NCBI GenBank assembly: GCA_010909165.1
Contig: MU008187.1
Location: 762,247-826,246 of the forward strand
Direction: 5' to 3'
Length of the DNA stretch: 64,000 bases
Origin: Anthoceros angustus
Taxonomy: Eukaryota > Streptophyta > Anthocerotopsida > Anthocerotales > Anthocerotaceae
The stretch's first letter is position 1; each line of letters starts with the position of its first letter. A program made the translations under genes and the position numbers. Positions 41,605 to 54,900 of the stretch are shown piece after piece. The notes beneath the pieces are model-generated. The model did no database searches and was not told the DNA's origin. It saw nothing but the letters and a program-made list of their open reading frames with translations.

Positions 41605-44600
41605 GCATGTTGCCATAGTTTGTTGTTAGACTCATCTTCCGACAGCGGTCCCTGAACGATGACCGCAGTATTGCAACCGGACCCGTTGTGGACCCAACAA
41701 ATTGGTTTGTGTACAGGGATTCTACGAGAAGCTCCCGCTCACCTCACGTCAGGGAGTAAATCCCGGGAAAACAACCAAGCCTCCAGGTGCAGCAGTGTAA
41801 GGAGCCCAGCACTTCCACTTCCGAAAAAATGTGTGGGCGGGGACGGATTTTCCACCTCCGGTCGTCACCGGGAGCAGGAGCACTTGTGGCAACAATTTTT
41901 TCTGGACCCTGCCATGTGGTGGGATAACAGGCGAGATAAAAAGAGCTCCCGTTCGCCTGACTTCCGGCGTAAGGGGTCTGGCGAGGTCCTGTGGTTAAAC
42001 AGCATGCTCAAGCCAGCTTGGGTTGATGAGCAGCTCATTTCTTTGGATGTGCAGATGAGTTATGGTGCCTCTCCTTCCAAGTCGAGCTCTCTGGATAAGC
42101 CTGAACCTGGCAGGCATGCAGGATCGGAAATGGGCGTCGTAACAGCTATCACCCTGAGCACGTTATGTGAGCAGGGGAAGCTTTCTGAGGTGGTTGGAGC
42201 ACTGGAATCTCTGGCGCAGACAGATTCTGCTATTTCTCTGTCCCTGTTTTGCACCGTGCTAAAACTGTGTGCCGCTAAGAAGGATCTGGTTGTGGGGCGA
42301 CGAGTTCATGACCTCATTGTCAAACTTGGGTACGAGTCCGACGCATACTTGGGGAGCCATATCTTGCGCATGTATTCTTGTGGAGGTAGGCTAGAGGAGG
42401 CCATGGATGTGTTCACCATGCTGGGCAAACCAAATGTCTTCATGTGGTTTTCCATCATTTCTGCATATGCTAAGCATGGGAAACCTTATGAGGCCATACA
42501 GCTGTACCATGAGATGCGTAGGTCAGGAGTGAAGGCGGATGCTCACGTCTTTGTAGCTGCCCTTCAAGCTTGTGCATTTGCTGCCGACTTGGAATCTGGC
42601 CGAAAAGTGCACTGTGATGTGTTGCAGAGTGGCATTCCTCCTGACTTGTTTGTTGGCAACTCCCTGGTCAACATGTATGCAAAATGTGGCGAACTGATGC
42701 ACGCCAGGTTTTGACAGCTACAAAGGATGTGGTGACATGGAATGCCCTGATTGCTGGGTATGCACAGCAAGGCTCAGAGGCGCTTGTTATGGACAAATGG
42801 AGCAGGAGGGCCTCATTTTGGCTGACCATGTTACTTTTGCTTGCCTTCTGAAGGCTTGTGCGAGCACTGGTGCCATACAGAAGGGCCGGCAGCTGCACTC
42901 GGAGATTGTGGAAGAGGACTGCTGGATATAGTGGGCAACTGCCTGGTGGACATGTATGCAAAATGTGGTGAACTGGAAGATGCACGCCAGGTTTTGACAG
43001 CTTGGCCACAAAGGATGTGGTGACATGGAATGCCCTGATTGCTGGGTATGCACAGCAAGGACTCGGCCAAGAGGCGCTTGTTCTGTATGGACAAATGGAG
43101 GAGGGCCTGGCTGACCATGTTGTTACTTTTGCTTGCCTTCTGAAGGCCTGTGCAAGCACTGGTGCCTTACAGAAGGGCAGGCAGCTGCACTCACAGATTG
43201 TGGAAGAGGACTGCTGGATAACATAGTGTTGGGCAACTGCCTGGTGGACATGTATGCAAAATGTGGTGAACTGGAAGATGCACGCCAGGTTTTTGACAGC
43301 TTGGCCACAAAGGATGTGGTGACATGGAATGCCCTGATGCTGCTGCAGCAAGGCTCACAAGAGGCGCTTGTTCTGTATGGACAAATGGAGGAGGGCCTGT
43401 GGCTGAATGATGTTACTTTTTGCCTTCTGAAGGCCTGTGCAAGCACTGGTGCCTTACAGGGCAGGCAGCTGCACTCACAGATTGTGGAAGAGGACTGCTG
43501 GATAACGTAGTGTTGGGCACCTGGTGGACATGTATGCAAAATGTGGTGAACTGGAGATGCACAGGTTTTGACAGCTTGGACAAAGGATGTGGTGACATGG
43601 AATGCCCTGATAGCTGGGTATGCAAGGACTCGGCCAAGAGGCGCTTCTGTATGGACAAATGGAGCAAGAGGGCCTCATTTTGGCTGACCATGTTACTTGC
43701 CTTCTGAAGGCCTGTGCAAGCACTGGTGCCTTACAGAAGGGCAGGCAGCTGCACTCAGATTGTGGAAAAGACTGCTGGATAACAGTGTTGGGCAACTGCC
43801 TGGTGGACATGTATGCAAAATGTGGTGAACTGGAAGATGCACGCCAGGTTTTTGACAGCTTGGCCACAAAGAATGTGGTGACATGGAATGCACTGTTAGC
43901 TGGGTATGCACACCAAGGGCTCGGCCAGGAGGCGCTTGTTCTGTATGGACAAATGGAGCAAGATGGCCTGATTTTGGCTAACGAGATTACTTTCGCTTGC
44001 CTTCTGAAGGCTTGTGCAAGCACTGGTGCCTTACAGAAGGGCAGGCAGCTGCACTCGCAAATTGTTGAAAGAGGACTGCTGGCTAACGTAGTGTTGGGGA
44101 CCTGCCTAGTGGAGATGTACGCCAAATGTGGTGAACTGGAAGATGCGCGCCAGGTTTTTGAAACCTTGGCCACAAAGAATGTGGTGACATGGACGGCGCT
44201 GATAGATGGGTATGGTACTTGTGATGAAGGTCACAAAGCAGTAGCTTGTTTTGAAGAGATGTTGGTCGCTGGCATTCAGCCTGATGATACTACGTTTACT
44301 TGCCTTTTAGCAGCATGCAGTCATGAGGGGCTGGTTCACGAGGGTCGCAAACACTTTGATTCCATGGCTGAACAGCATGGCATCAAACCTACTATTCAGC
44401 ATTACGCTTGCATGGTTGATCTTCTTGCGCGTGCAGGCCATTTAGATGAGGCCGAGAACATGCTATTATCGTGTGAGGACCCAAACAATGTTGTGGGGTT
44501 AACATCGTTGCTGAATGCCTGCAAAAGTCACGGGGATATAGATAGGGCAACCCGTTGTTTTTCAAGTCTCGTGAAAGTGGAGCCTCAGAGTGCGTCGGCT

Positions 44601-45095
44601 TATGTGCTGATGGCCAATGCCTATGCGGATGCAGGAATGTGGACTGATGTAGAGAGGATTGAAAGAGAGAGAATGGTAGCAGGAGCTAACAAGAAACCTG
44701 CAGTGGCGACCATCGAGGTGAAGAAGGAGGTACATACATTTGTTGTGGGAGAAAACAGAGATGATATTGCGCTCAAGGTGGAGAGCATGAGTGCACGTCT
44801 GAAGCAGGAAGGAGGCCATGTGCCCCACACAAAGTTGGTGTTGAAGCCACTGGGTGAGAAGGAAAAGGAAGGTGTGCTCTGCGGGCATGCTGAGAAGCTA
44901 GCCCTGGCGTTTGGTCTCTTGGACACTCCGAGTGGCACACCTCTGGTGGTAACGAAGAATCTACGCATGTGTAGTGACTGCCACAGTTCGACCGAGATCA
45001 TGTCAAGGGTTGAAAAGAGAGACATTGTTGTAAGGGATGGGTACCGTGTGCATCGATTCGCAGCTGGTTGTTGCACTTGTAAGGGTAGACCGTGA
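41605..45095 (+). pseudogene. PPR-E-DYW:KP editing factor, best-preserved copy (copy C), frameshifted in the PPR array
   Basis: The ATG at 41659 opens a 351-codon frame with the PDF motif at residues 76-128 and the first PPR motifs. From 42700 to 43620 at least seven small deletions break the frame. From 43620 it is open to the end (45095). This last part contains five PPR motifs, E1/E2 (HYACMVDLLARAGHLDEAEN, MANAYADAGMWTDVERIE), the Lys-Pro box (NKKPAVATIEV, near 44689), and the deaminase with HAE at 44886-44894, CSDCH at 44970-44984 and a CKGRP end. These are the hallmarks of DYW:KP, associated with U-to-C editing. The N- and C-terminal thirds look selectively maintained, so the breaks may be assembly errors. 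If real, this is a recent pseudogene. Confidence 0.85.
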
Positions 45096-46093
45096 GAATA
45101 ATGAAGCACTAGCCAGTCCGCAGAAGGTGAACTGTAGCATGTGCGAGTGAGACGTCTTTCTAATGGGCGGTGAGCGCTGTAAGACAAAGCACTCCTCCAG
45201 TTTCGACAAGCACCCAACAGGGTAGTGCGCACTGCGCCAAACGGGAGCACTAGGCAATTTGCGTTTGATCTGATCAAGGTCGGTCAGCGTTGTGTGAGGT
45301 GAATATCTAGCACATTTTAAGCTGGAGAACGGAGGTGTGAATGTGCGGATGGTCTTCTTGATGATGATGAGGCTGAGCAACTTGAACGCGTCCACAACAA
45401 GCCCATGGTTCAGACGTGGAGTTTCGGGATAGGATAGCCATGAGATGATGCTCCTTTCCATCCCAGACTCGGTGAACTTGTTTCCCTCCTTTCCATCCCA
45501 GACTCGGTGAACTTGTTTCCCTCGCATGAAATGTCTCCGCCATGTGCCTCCAGTTCTACTTGGCGTCTTTTACGGCTACATCTGAGGCACACAATGTTTA
45601 TGCAATGCTATGCTATGCCACCTCTTGTGCCATCAATCACATTCGATAGTGAGATTACAGGCACAGTGAGAATGGTGAAGGTTCATTTAGGATTGCAGTT
45701 CTTAGTCCTAGCCGTAGAAGTGACTACCCATGGAAATCCGCTGGTCCTACCGTATGCATGAATTGATCGCATCGCATCTGGAAGATTCTCGAAAGCCAGC
45801 CCAACAGATTGTTTCTCTTGAATTTGGGAAGCCGGGCATGGCGTTTAAACTCTACCGAATTCTGGCAGTGTCCATTGCCCTCCCATACACCCTTCGTCTT
45901 CCATCGCAGCCTCCCGAATAAAAGGACTACACTACCATCCATGGTCGAGCACCAGAGTCCAAACGCGCAGGTGCAACCAGATTGCTGTCTGCAAGAAGGC
46001 TTTGTACATTTTGCTGGCTGCTTCAATCCTTCAATCTGGTCCGACCGCTAGGACTGCCCACGGGAGGAGGACATATTGGTCCACTTGGGAGCA
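45096..46093. other. Intergenic with a 36-bp tandem repeat
   Basis: A 36-bp unit (tttccatcccagactcggtg...) is repeated at about 45455-45525. Other frames are short and carry no motif. The first 60 bp are DYW:KP 3' flank. Confidence 0.5.
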
Positions 46094-47082
46094 ATGGAGC
46101 CCAAGAACTCAGAGCATGCTGCTGTGGAGCGTGGAGAACTTCCAAGTGCCGATCCTGCACCTGCGAAGGATTCCACCGAGTCAAAAGAGGACGAGATTGC
46201 CGACGAGTCAGGTGGGAATGAGAATTCCGATCATGTTCTTGAAGCTAGGTAGCAGCAGCGGTCCAGTTGTAAGCACGCCAGTGTCCAACACCCTTTTCCT
46301 CACGCCTGTTGTGCCTGATTTCTGAACCGGAGCCATGCCTGTAAGTGAAGGAGCTCCCCGTTCTCCTCGCCCAGTTATTAATGTTGTGGCATTGTCGGCT
46401 CCTGAATACGGTAGATGTCAGACAGAGTCTCCTTGAGATTGCTGAAGAAACGAAGAACGTAGCACTGGAGGTTGGGCTTATGCTGTTTAACGACAGGTTC
46501 ACGGATCACGCACCGCCAAGTAATCCCCCCGATCTGACAGCCGGGGTCCATTTTGATGAAGGCGAGACGGACTTGCTCAGGGGAGCACTGACCAAGGAAG
46601 AGTTAGGAGTACCGGTGAACGACTTCTCAGCCGAAGAAAGTGAAGACATCGAGGAATTTCTGGCCCTGGAAAGGGGTATCGGCGGCCCGTCTGAAGAGAA
46701 AACTGGGAAGGTCGTGACGGGCTCCGCAGCGAAGCGACTAGCGAAAGCCTGCTCGGCAGTTTTGAACTCTGTGGCCTCTTCGCTGATGTCTCTGGCTTCT
46801 CACCTTCCTCAAAATGTCTCCGAATATCCACGCACGGCGGAGACGCTCGTGTCCAACTGCAGAGCGTTGAGCGATGCTGCGATCCAGCTTAAGCCCTATC
46901 TGGAAGGCGCCTCTCCTCCATCCCTTGATGTGGAACTGCTGGCAACCTGGGCCGCCGAGGTCGAGTATGAATTGGGAGAAGTAAGGGGTACGCGTTTCGG
47001 CGCTAAGGCAATTCACAGTGGAAAAGCTTTGTCGACCACATTGCCTCGTCTCCAGCAGATCTTGGTTGAACTCCAAGGCTAG
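46094..47082 (+). CDS. Hypothetical protein, two exons, 271 residues
   Basis: I do not recognise the family. Exon 1 (46094-46248) starts MEPKNSEHAAVERGELP and is acidic (DSTESKEDEIADESGGNENS). A GT-AG intron (46249-46421, 173 bp) separates it from exon 2 (46422-47082), and the phase fits, giving ...HVLEAR/QSLLEIAEETKN. Exon 2 has VGLMLFNDRF, an acidic region (FSAEESEDIEEFLALERG), and a long, mostly helical C-terminus (AKRLAKACSAVLNSVASSLM ... LPRLQQILVEL). No signal peptide or membrane segment is evident. Codon use and composition look like a real gene. It lies between two DYW:KP copies without evident relation to them. Confidence 0.7.
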
Positions 47083-48000
47083 CTTCGGATATACATATCC
47101 AGGAATATTTGCCAGGTTTTCTTCTAATGGACCCCAGCCACCTGCGGTCCACGCCAGCTTTTGGTCTGTGCCCTCGGAAAGAGTTTAAGACCTAGCTTCC
47201 ATCGAGGCTCGAGGGCAACGGATCAAACACCTACTGTGCATCAGCCAAGTACGCTCGGACCCGACTTTGCCTCCTTGTGTTTCGAACTGTTATCCACAGG
47301 TCTATCAGCTAGAAGGCCTTGACATTCTTTGATTTGTACGTGAAATCTGCAATATGAGATGTCTTTGACATGTCAGAACCTTCGCTGATCTGGCCTTCGA
47401 GTAAAGCACCTTGTGAAATGTGTTCAACGTTAAGATTGAAGGCTCCCTGCGGATACCTAGCTGGCGTACCCTGCTTTCCGCATAAATATCCACCAACCTG
47501 GTAGCCTGCAGGGCTTTTGCGTTTCGTACCTCGGCAGCACTTTTCTTCTACCCTGACTCCAGAATGGCCTTCCAAAGCACCTTGTGAGATGTGTTCAACT
47601 GCCTTCATCTCTGCAAGTACCGTTGCACCTTGTTGCAGGGATGTTGGAGTTGTCTTGTCCGCAGACACCATGCGCTCCACAGCTATTAGCTGGCAGGACG
47701 ACACCTGATTCACTCTCACAGAATGGACTGGAGATGCCGAGACCAACATCGATCCTCGGGTGGAGTCCCGGAGCCCTGCAGGTTAGAGGATCTGCTTCCA
47801 CAACCACAAAACGAGAAGTTGCAGAACTTGCAATCCGCTCTCGTCTTGCCACAAGCTCAATCCGGCAAGCACAGCCCCAATTACACCAGATCTGAGCCAA
47901 ATTCTAGGCCTGCACCAGGCCCCCATCCCTGATCCGCATGACCCAGCCAGATAGCAACGAGTCCAGACCAGGCAGGCGCTGCACAATCTCAGTGTTATGG
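47083..48000 (-). pseudogene. Possible PPR relic (about 47310-47750), otherwise no gene
   Basis: The minus strand contains LVDIYAESRVRQLG (47500-47455), which resembles the GNCLVDMYAKCGELE PPR core, and a duplicated word (caccttgtgaaatgtgttcaac / caccttgtgagatgtgttcaac) 180 bp apart. The frames around it are broken. The evidence is weak. Confidence 0.3.
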
Positions 48001-49570
48001 TAAGAGGTGCCGGGATTAGTGTTAGCCATTCATGTCCATGTCTCAGTTTGGACAGGAGTGGACCTTGCACTTCACCCCGAAAGCAATATTCTCCGGCATG
48101 CACACTTAAGCACTGGCAAGTTCTTCATTGTTCTCACGGTCGACCCTTACAACTGCAAAAACCAGCTGCGAATCGATGCACACGGTAACCATCCCTTACA
48201 ACAATGTCTCTCCCTTCAAGCCTTGACATGATCTCCGTGAAACTGTGGCAGTCACTGCACATGCGTAGATTCTTTGTTACTACCAGAGGTGTCCCACTCG
48301 GAGTGTTCAAGAGACCAAACGCCAGAGCTAGCTTCTCAGCATGCCCACACAGCTTCTTTTTCCTTCTCAGCCAGAGGCTTCAACACCAATTTTGTGTGAG
48401 GTACGTGGCCTCCTTCCTGCTTCACAAGTGCATTCGTGCTCTCCACCTTAAGCACAATATCATCTCTTCTTTCTCCCACCGCAAATGAATGTACCTGCTT
48501 CTTCACCTCAATGGTCGCCACTGCAGCTTTCTTGTTAACTCCTGCTACCATTCTCTGTGTTTCAATCGTCTCTCGTGGACCAGTCCCGCATGACTACATG
48601 CTACTAAAAGGCAAGTAAAAGTAGAATCATTCAGCTGAATACCGGAAGCTAACATCTCCTCAAAACAAGCGAGTGCCTTGAGGCCTTCATCACAAGTCCC
48701 ATACCCAGATATCAGGGCGGTCCATGTCACCACATTCTTTGTATTCATGCTGTCAAAAACTTGGCGTGCAGCGTCCAGTTCACCGCATTTTGCATACATG
48801 TCCACCAGGCAGGTGCCCACCACTACGTCATCCAGCAGTCCTCTTTCAACAATCTGCCAGTGTAGCTGCCTGCCCTTCTGTAAGGCACCAGTGCTGCCAG
48901 AGGCCTTCAGAAGGCAACCAAAAGTAACATGGTCAGCCAAGATGAGGCCCGCCTCCTTCATTTGTCCTTACACAACCAGCGCCTCTTGGCCGAGTCCTTG
49001 CTGTGCATACCCAGCAATCAGGGCGGTCCATGTCGTCACATCCTTCGTGGCCAAGCTCTCAAAAATCTGGCGAGCATCTTCCAGTTCACCACATTTTGCA
49101 TACATGTCCACCAGGCAGTTGCCCAACACTACGTCATCCAGCGGTCCTCTTTCGACAATCTGTGAGTGCAGCTGCCTGCCCTTCTGTAATGCACCAGTGC
49201 TCGCACAGGCCTTCAGAAGGCAAACAACCATAACATGGTTAGCCAAAATCAGGCGCTCCTGCTCCAATGTGCATACACAACAAGCGCTTCATTCCCAAGC
49301 CCTCGCTGTGCATGTATACCCAGCAATCAGGGCATTCCATGTCACCACATCCTTTGTGGCCAATCGTTTGAAAACCTGGCGTGCATCTTCCAGTTCCCCA
49401 CATTTTGCATACATGTTCACCAGGCAGTTGCCCAACAAGACGTCATCCAGCAGTCCTCATTTGGCAGTCTGTGAGTGCCGCTGCCTGCCCATCTGTAAGG
49501 CACCAGTGCCTGCACAGCCCTTCAGGAGGCAAGCAAAAGTAATATCGTTAGCCAGAAGCTGTGGGTGAGC
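48001..49570 (-). pseudogene. Inverted DYW:KP editing-factor pseudogene (copy D), 5'-truncated
   Basis: On the minus strand three to four PPR motifs (49560-48660), part of the E region, the Lys-Ala-substituted KP box (NKKAAVATIEV, 48545-48500) and the deaminase (ending GRP at about 48136) follow each other. The N-terminus with the PDF motif is missing. E1/E2 are joined directly after ACSHAGLVHE near 48590, so about 200 bp are deleted, and a frameshift lies near 48345. The DNA match to copies B and C includes the 3' flank down to about 48010. Confidence 0.82.
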
Positions 49571-50302
49571 GATTGTGGTGCCCCGGACGGAACAGCGAGA
49601 CGGAGTTGCAGGCTAGTGAAGATTTGTCGGGAGGTTAACGGGATGCAGCGAGGAGGACAGGGGGTGGAGAAAGGCAAACAAGGAGGTGGTGGTAGACCTG
49701 TCGGAATCGGGAAGGGAGTGATGTGAGATTGACGGCAGGGCACCATGAACGACCGTCTCGCATAGCGGCCGATGCCTATCATCTCTGCCATGTTCTCCGA
49801 TGCGCATGTGGCATGATATCTGCCAAAGTTCTCCACCTGGGAGCATTGTGACTGGTGAACCAGTCCGTTTGGTACTCCCGCAATCGCTTGCTGCCGCTGA
49901 GGACTCTGGAGTTTCATATGCCAAGCCGGCCGCCGATTCCATGGTGGAATTGGCAGCTTGGTACCTCTACTCTGTTCTGCTGTTTTGCGTTGGCTGAGCG
50001 GATGGCAGGAAATGGAGAGTGCAGAATTGTTCACACCGAGCTGTTTGCGCGCAGAGAGGTTTGAGCGTGAGGAGGATCCATCTAAAAGGCACAGTGGCAA
50101 TTTTGAAGGCGGACTCGTCGTAGGGCGAGATCCACTTCTACAGCTACTACACCCAGGGCACTCCTGCGGCCAGGCCGTCCTCATTCCTGTTCTCGCACCC
50201 CAACTACTTCACGGTTTTGAACAGGATATCCTCTCTACATGTATGTATGTACAACGTTGATAAAAACATGCCCCAACCACTCAGCGACTCGCATTGTCCC
50301 AG
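49571..50302. other. No recognised gene
   Basis: Long frames exist on both strands, including 220 codons on the minus strand, but they have mixed composition and no motif. I found no repeat or RNA gene. Confidence 0.35.
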
Positions 50303-50406
50303 CGTCCCGGGACGTTTACAGCCCTGCGCGTCCCGGGACGTTTACAGCCCCGCGCGTCCCGGGACGTTTACAGCCCCGCGCGTCCCGGGACGTTTACAGC
50401 TCCGGC
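50303..50406. repeat. 26-bp tandem repeat with a palindromic core, four units
   Basis: Units start at 50303, 50329, 50355 and 50381. Each begins with the perfect 12-bp palindrome CGTCCCGGGACG followed by tttacagcccc(t)gcg. The array is bounded by single-copy AT-rich DNA. Confidence 0.95.
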
Positions 50407-51900
50407 GCTCGGGACTCTTAATAGACTACATTTCAAGGACTTAATGATACTTTCTAAATAGTCTAGTTATTATTTGTTAGGTGGACTATTTGTTTAGTGC
50501 TAATTAAGTTTTTCAGCATGATTAGTTAAGGATACCTAGGTCAATTAGCTGCAGGTTAGGGCTGACTGTAGGTGCTAGTGTGTGTACCCAGCACGGCTGG
50601 GGCAAGGGAGCTGCTGCTCAACGTGCAGCAGCTGACACGGAGCGAAGCGTGGGCAAGGCAATCATGATCCGAAGGCCTGGTGTTGTGGGCGGTTGTAGCC
50701 CAAATCGGAGTGTGGGCACAAGGGGAGCGGGCCAGCGCAAAAGGGCCAGGAGGAGGCCAGTCTGGCTGCTGCTGAAGTCATGGACGAATCTTGAGGAATT
50801 TTTGCTCTTTCTCAATGCAATCTTGTGATTTCTTTGAATGCTGATTGCTGAGGATGTGGGATGCAGTGTTTGGCGTGATTTCCAGGCCACTAGCCCCCTG
50901 AATCCGTGATTTGGGAGGCCCAATTTCAAGGGGCAGCAGCAACGCTCTGCTCGCCCTCTTGTTTACTTCAACAGCCCTGAGGATTTGAGGATGATTGGGC
51001 TCAAGGGAGGCCGCGGCATTACTACAGCACAATAGCATTCCTAGGGTGGCTCAAATCCAGCACTCTAATCTTTCAAATCCAGCATTCTAATCTTTCAATC
51101 TGGCGCTGAGAGCTTGAGCGTGGAGGCAATGATTTTAGAGAAGGGGGTGCGGTAAGGCACTACAGCTGAGCAGCCGCCATTCATCGAGATTGGGGACCTC
51201 CACGGCTGCCCCACTATAGTTGCGTTGCAGATCTTCTCAGCATGCTGATTTGTTTCTGTAGCCACAACCAAATTTGATATTTTCCGCTGGGACTGGATTT
51301 GCTGGACAGTAGCTTCAAGTTCTTATGCCTTGGCGCTTTGAATTTTTCCAGCACAAGATCAGCGATTTTGGGCGGGAATTAACCAAGCATTGCATTGAGC
51401 ATTCACTGATTTTCCCTCATTTGGCTGATCTGATGTGATTTTCAAGGCTGATCCAGGTCGAGACAGGAGGGTTATATCACTGCTAATCAAGATTTCAAGA
51501 TCGGCCGGTCTTGAGTTTTGTTGGTGCTTTGCTTTTCAATCAGTGGTGACCTCTTCTGCGTGCTTTCATGGGGAATGCACTCTGAGGAGGAGGATACAAG
51601 CCCATATTATAGGCTTCGAACTCGCAACATTTCCAGCCGAGTCATCCCTGAGCGCCCACAGCCTAGGAGGAGGAGGACAGCGAGGCGACAGCAGTAGTGG
51701 CTAGAGGAGGTGGAAGACGGTATCAGGCTCGGGATACCACCCTCTACCTCAAGATTTGTAGCCAGCTGATCTCCCTTGACCGAGCTTACTACATCGCTGG
51801 TGCTGGACAACTTTGATTCCGAGGAGGAGCAGGCCCAGCCATACTCAGGTCAGTCTGTGGACAAGGGAAGAACGGTAGACTCCCCCTTATGAAGGTAATA
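50407..51900. other. No recognised gene; short direct repeat at 51060-51095
   Basis: A word of about 24 bp (ctaatctttcaaatccagca) is duplicated near 51064. The region has scattered frames without motifs and may include retroelement leader sequence belonging to the Copia element to its right. Confidence 0.3.
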
Positions 51901-54900
51901 GGAGTTGTTTTTGTTTTTTTTAGTGTTTGGTGTGAGGAATAAGGCGGAAAAGAATGGTGAGCAGACGGGATTCAAGGGTCGCGTGTCCATGACGGTGGAA
52001 GAGGAGAGAGAGAGGAGGAAGCAAATGTATCTCTCTCATTGAGATGAGGCTCTGGGGGTATTTATACCCTCAATGAGCTCCTAGGAAGCTCCAAGAAGCC
52101 CCTAGGGCACAAGAAGCTTCCTAGTGATTAGCTTTAGCTAAACTAATGATATAGCGACACCTAACTTAGACTAAGTGTATTAGTCTAAGTACATTGAACT
52201 TTAATACCCTTACAAAAGAGAATGGACTACCTCATGCCCATCGATTGTCCGAGCTTGTGCAAATTGCTAGAGAGTCCCTTGGTAAGAATATCTGCGGGGT
52301 TACGGTGGTGTGAACCTTGACAAGTTGTACCCTCTTGTCATCCAACACCTCTCGAATGAAGTGATACTTCATCCACATGTTTAGTCTTCGCATGAAACCT
52401 TTGGATTCTTTGCCAATTGGATAGCACTCGGCTATCACAATGCAACAACGCGACTCAACCTTGATCCCCAAGTCTCCCACTAAGCAGCAAGCCATATGGC
52501 TTCCTTGCAAGCCTCGATTCTTTTTAACATACTCGGCCTCTGTGGTAGATAGCGTAATGCACTGCAAGCGAGATCGCCATGAGGCCCCTCAGTGCACATG
52601 AAGACATAACGATGTGGACCTCCTTTTGTCCATATCCCGCATAATCGACATCTGTACCACACATGCATCTTCACTACCAAAACATATGCACAAAGCTTTT
52701 GTACCATTCGGATACCTCATAACTCCTTTTCGCCTCCCAATGCTTCTTGCGGGGTTTGACATAAACGCTAACCACTCCAAAGGCAATGTCGGACGTGTAG
52801 CAATCATTGCATACATCAAACTCCCTACAGTGAGTATGGGACCTTCTCCATTTCGACTTTGTCCTCCTCGAGCTTGGGCAATCCGGCAGAAAGTTTCACA
52901 TATGGGCAATGGGTACCCAATGGCTTCCCCTTCTCCATGTTGAAGCGTTGAAGCACCACATTAATGTATTAAAATGCAGACAAATAAAGCGGGGCTTATG
53001 CATTCGATGAATCGCATGCCAAGTATATGGCTCGCCTCTCCCAAGTCTGTCATTTCAAAGTGAGCATTCAACTTTGACTTGAAATCTCATCGATCTTGTT
53101 TAATTAGCATATCATCCACATAGAGGATCAAAATGAGCAAGCTTTGATCCTTAGCTTGCTTTATAGAGGCAATGATCCTCATCGTTTGTAGCCTTGAGAA
53201 AGCATAAATGAGTGGAACTTGTGATACCACTCTCACGGGTGCTGTTTCAAACCATAAAGGCTCTTCCTCTGCACACATTCTCTTTGCCCTTCTCAACAAA
53301 ACCTTGGTTCTTTGCATGTAGACGTCCTCTTGAAGGTCACCATGCAAGAATGCCGTCTTGACATCCATCATACAAGTTCCATATCATTCCAGCAAGCGCA
53401 GAACACACATAAAGTTGTCATTTTGACTCTTGGTGAGAAAATCTCATCAAAGTCAATGCACTTGTTGCTTGAAACCCTTAGCAACCAATCGTGCCTTGTA
53501 CTTTGGTTTGCCATCAAGGTATGACCTTCATCTTGTACACCCATTTGCAGTGGTGCCTTCTTATCCTAAACCAGAACCAACTCCCAAGTTTGGTTCTTAT
53601 GCGGTAATTCATTTACGCATGGCCTTCTCCCACTTCTCTTTGTTACTCATTGACATGGCCTCTTTGTAAGAAGGGTTCACAATCTGTCGGTAACACGAGA
53701 TGGATCATACATCGAGGTCGTGTAATCTGCACGACCTCTGAAGCACACCTCTATAGAGCTTGTTCGACTCTTGGTTCATCTACCGGTGGAGGAATGTGCT
53801 CTGCACATTACCGGTTATCAACTTCATGATGATCATGTCCATCTTCTTGGAAGATCACCCTTCGCACCTCCACAGTTGGAGTAGGCTTCTGTGCATCTTG
53901 TTCTCATTGAAGAACACGTCGTTAGTCTGAACAACCTTTCTAGCCGGATCCCACAAGCGGTATCCCATCTCACGGAATCACCATAGCCAAGAAAAATACA
54001 TTTCTTGGACTTAGGTGCCAACTTGTCGAAACTCTTTTGGAACATGGCGGTATGCCTCACATAAACACTCGCGGATGCTTGTAGGATGGTTTCTTTCGGA
54101 CCATAGCTCCTGGAACTGCTCATCAATGACCTTATTAGGAGATCATTAATAAGATGAGCTGCGATGAACTTACAAAAACCCATTAGGCAATCGAGTTTGA
54201 CAACAAACTCGCATCCTCTCTGAATGGTTACATTCATCCGCTCGGCCACACCATTTTGTGGAGGAGTATCTGGTGATCAATTCTCTTTTGATTCCTTGGA
54301 ATCACAGAATGGAAAGCTTTCGAAACATACTCTCCACCATTATGTGTCCTTAGACACTTCAATCGGTGGGATTCTCTACAAGGGTGACAAATTTACGAAA
54401 CAGTCGAACTTCATCCTTTTCCTCAAAGGATAAACCCACACCTTGCGTGAGAAATCATCTATAAGTGACAAAATAGGAGGCACCGCCTAATGATGCGATG
54501 AGCATAGGTCCACATACATCACGTGAACCAACTCAAGAGGTTTACTCCTACTTTTACCTCTTGTTCGATGTGATGATTTTATTTTTCCCATATAGCTCAC
54601 ACATCGAGAGATCGAGAAGTTAAAACGAGGATATAACGAGAGATAAAACCTTCATTCCCTTGAGACATATGTCCTAAGCAATGCCACAAGGAAACATTTG
54701 GTCTTTCTGTTACCGATTATATGATCTTTGGATGTGTTTACAGAAGTGAGTACAAAGTGCCACACTTCGATCCACGAGCTAACACAAGAGAACCTTTGGA
54801 GATTTTCCAAGAGTGATCCCCAAACCAGCAGTGGTAACCACCATCATCCAACTGTCTTGCGCTAATCATGCTTTTTGTCAACTTCGAAACATGCCTAACG

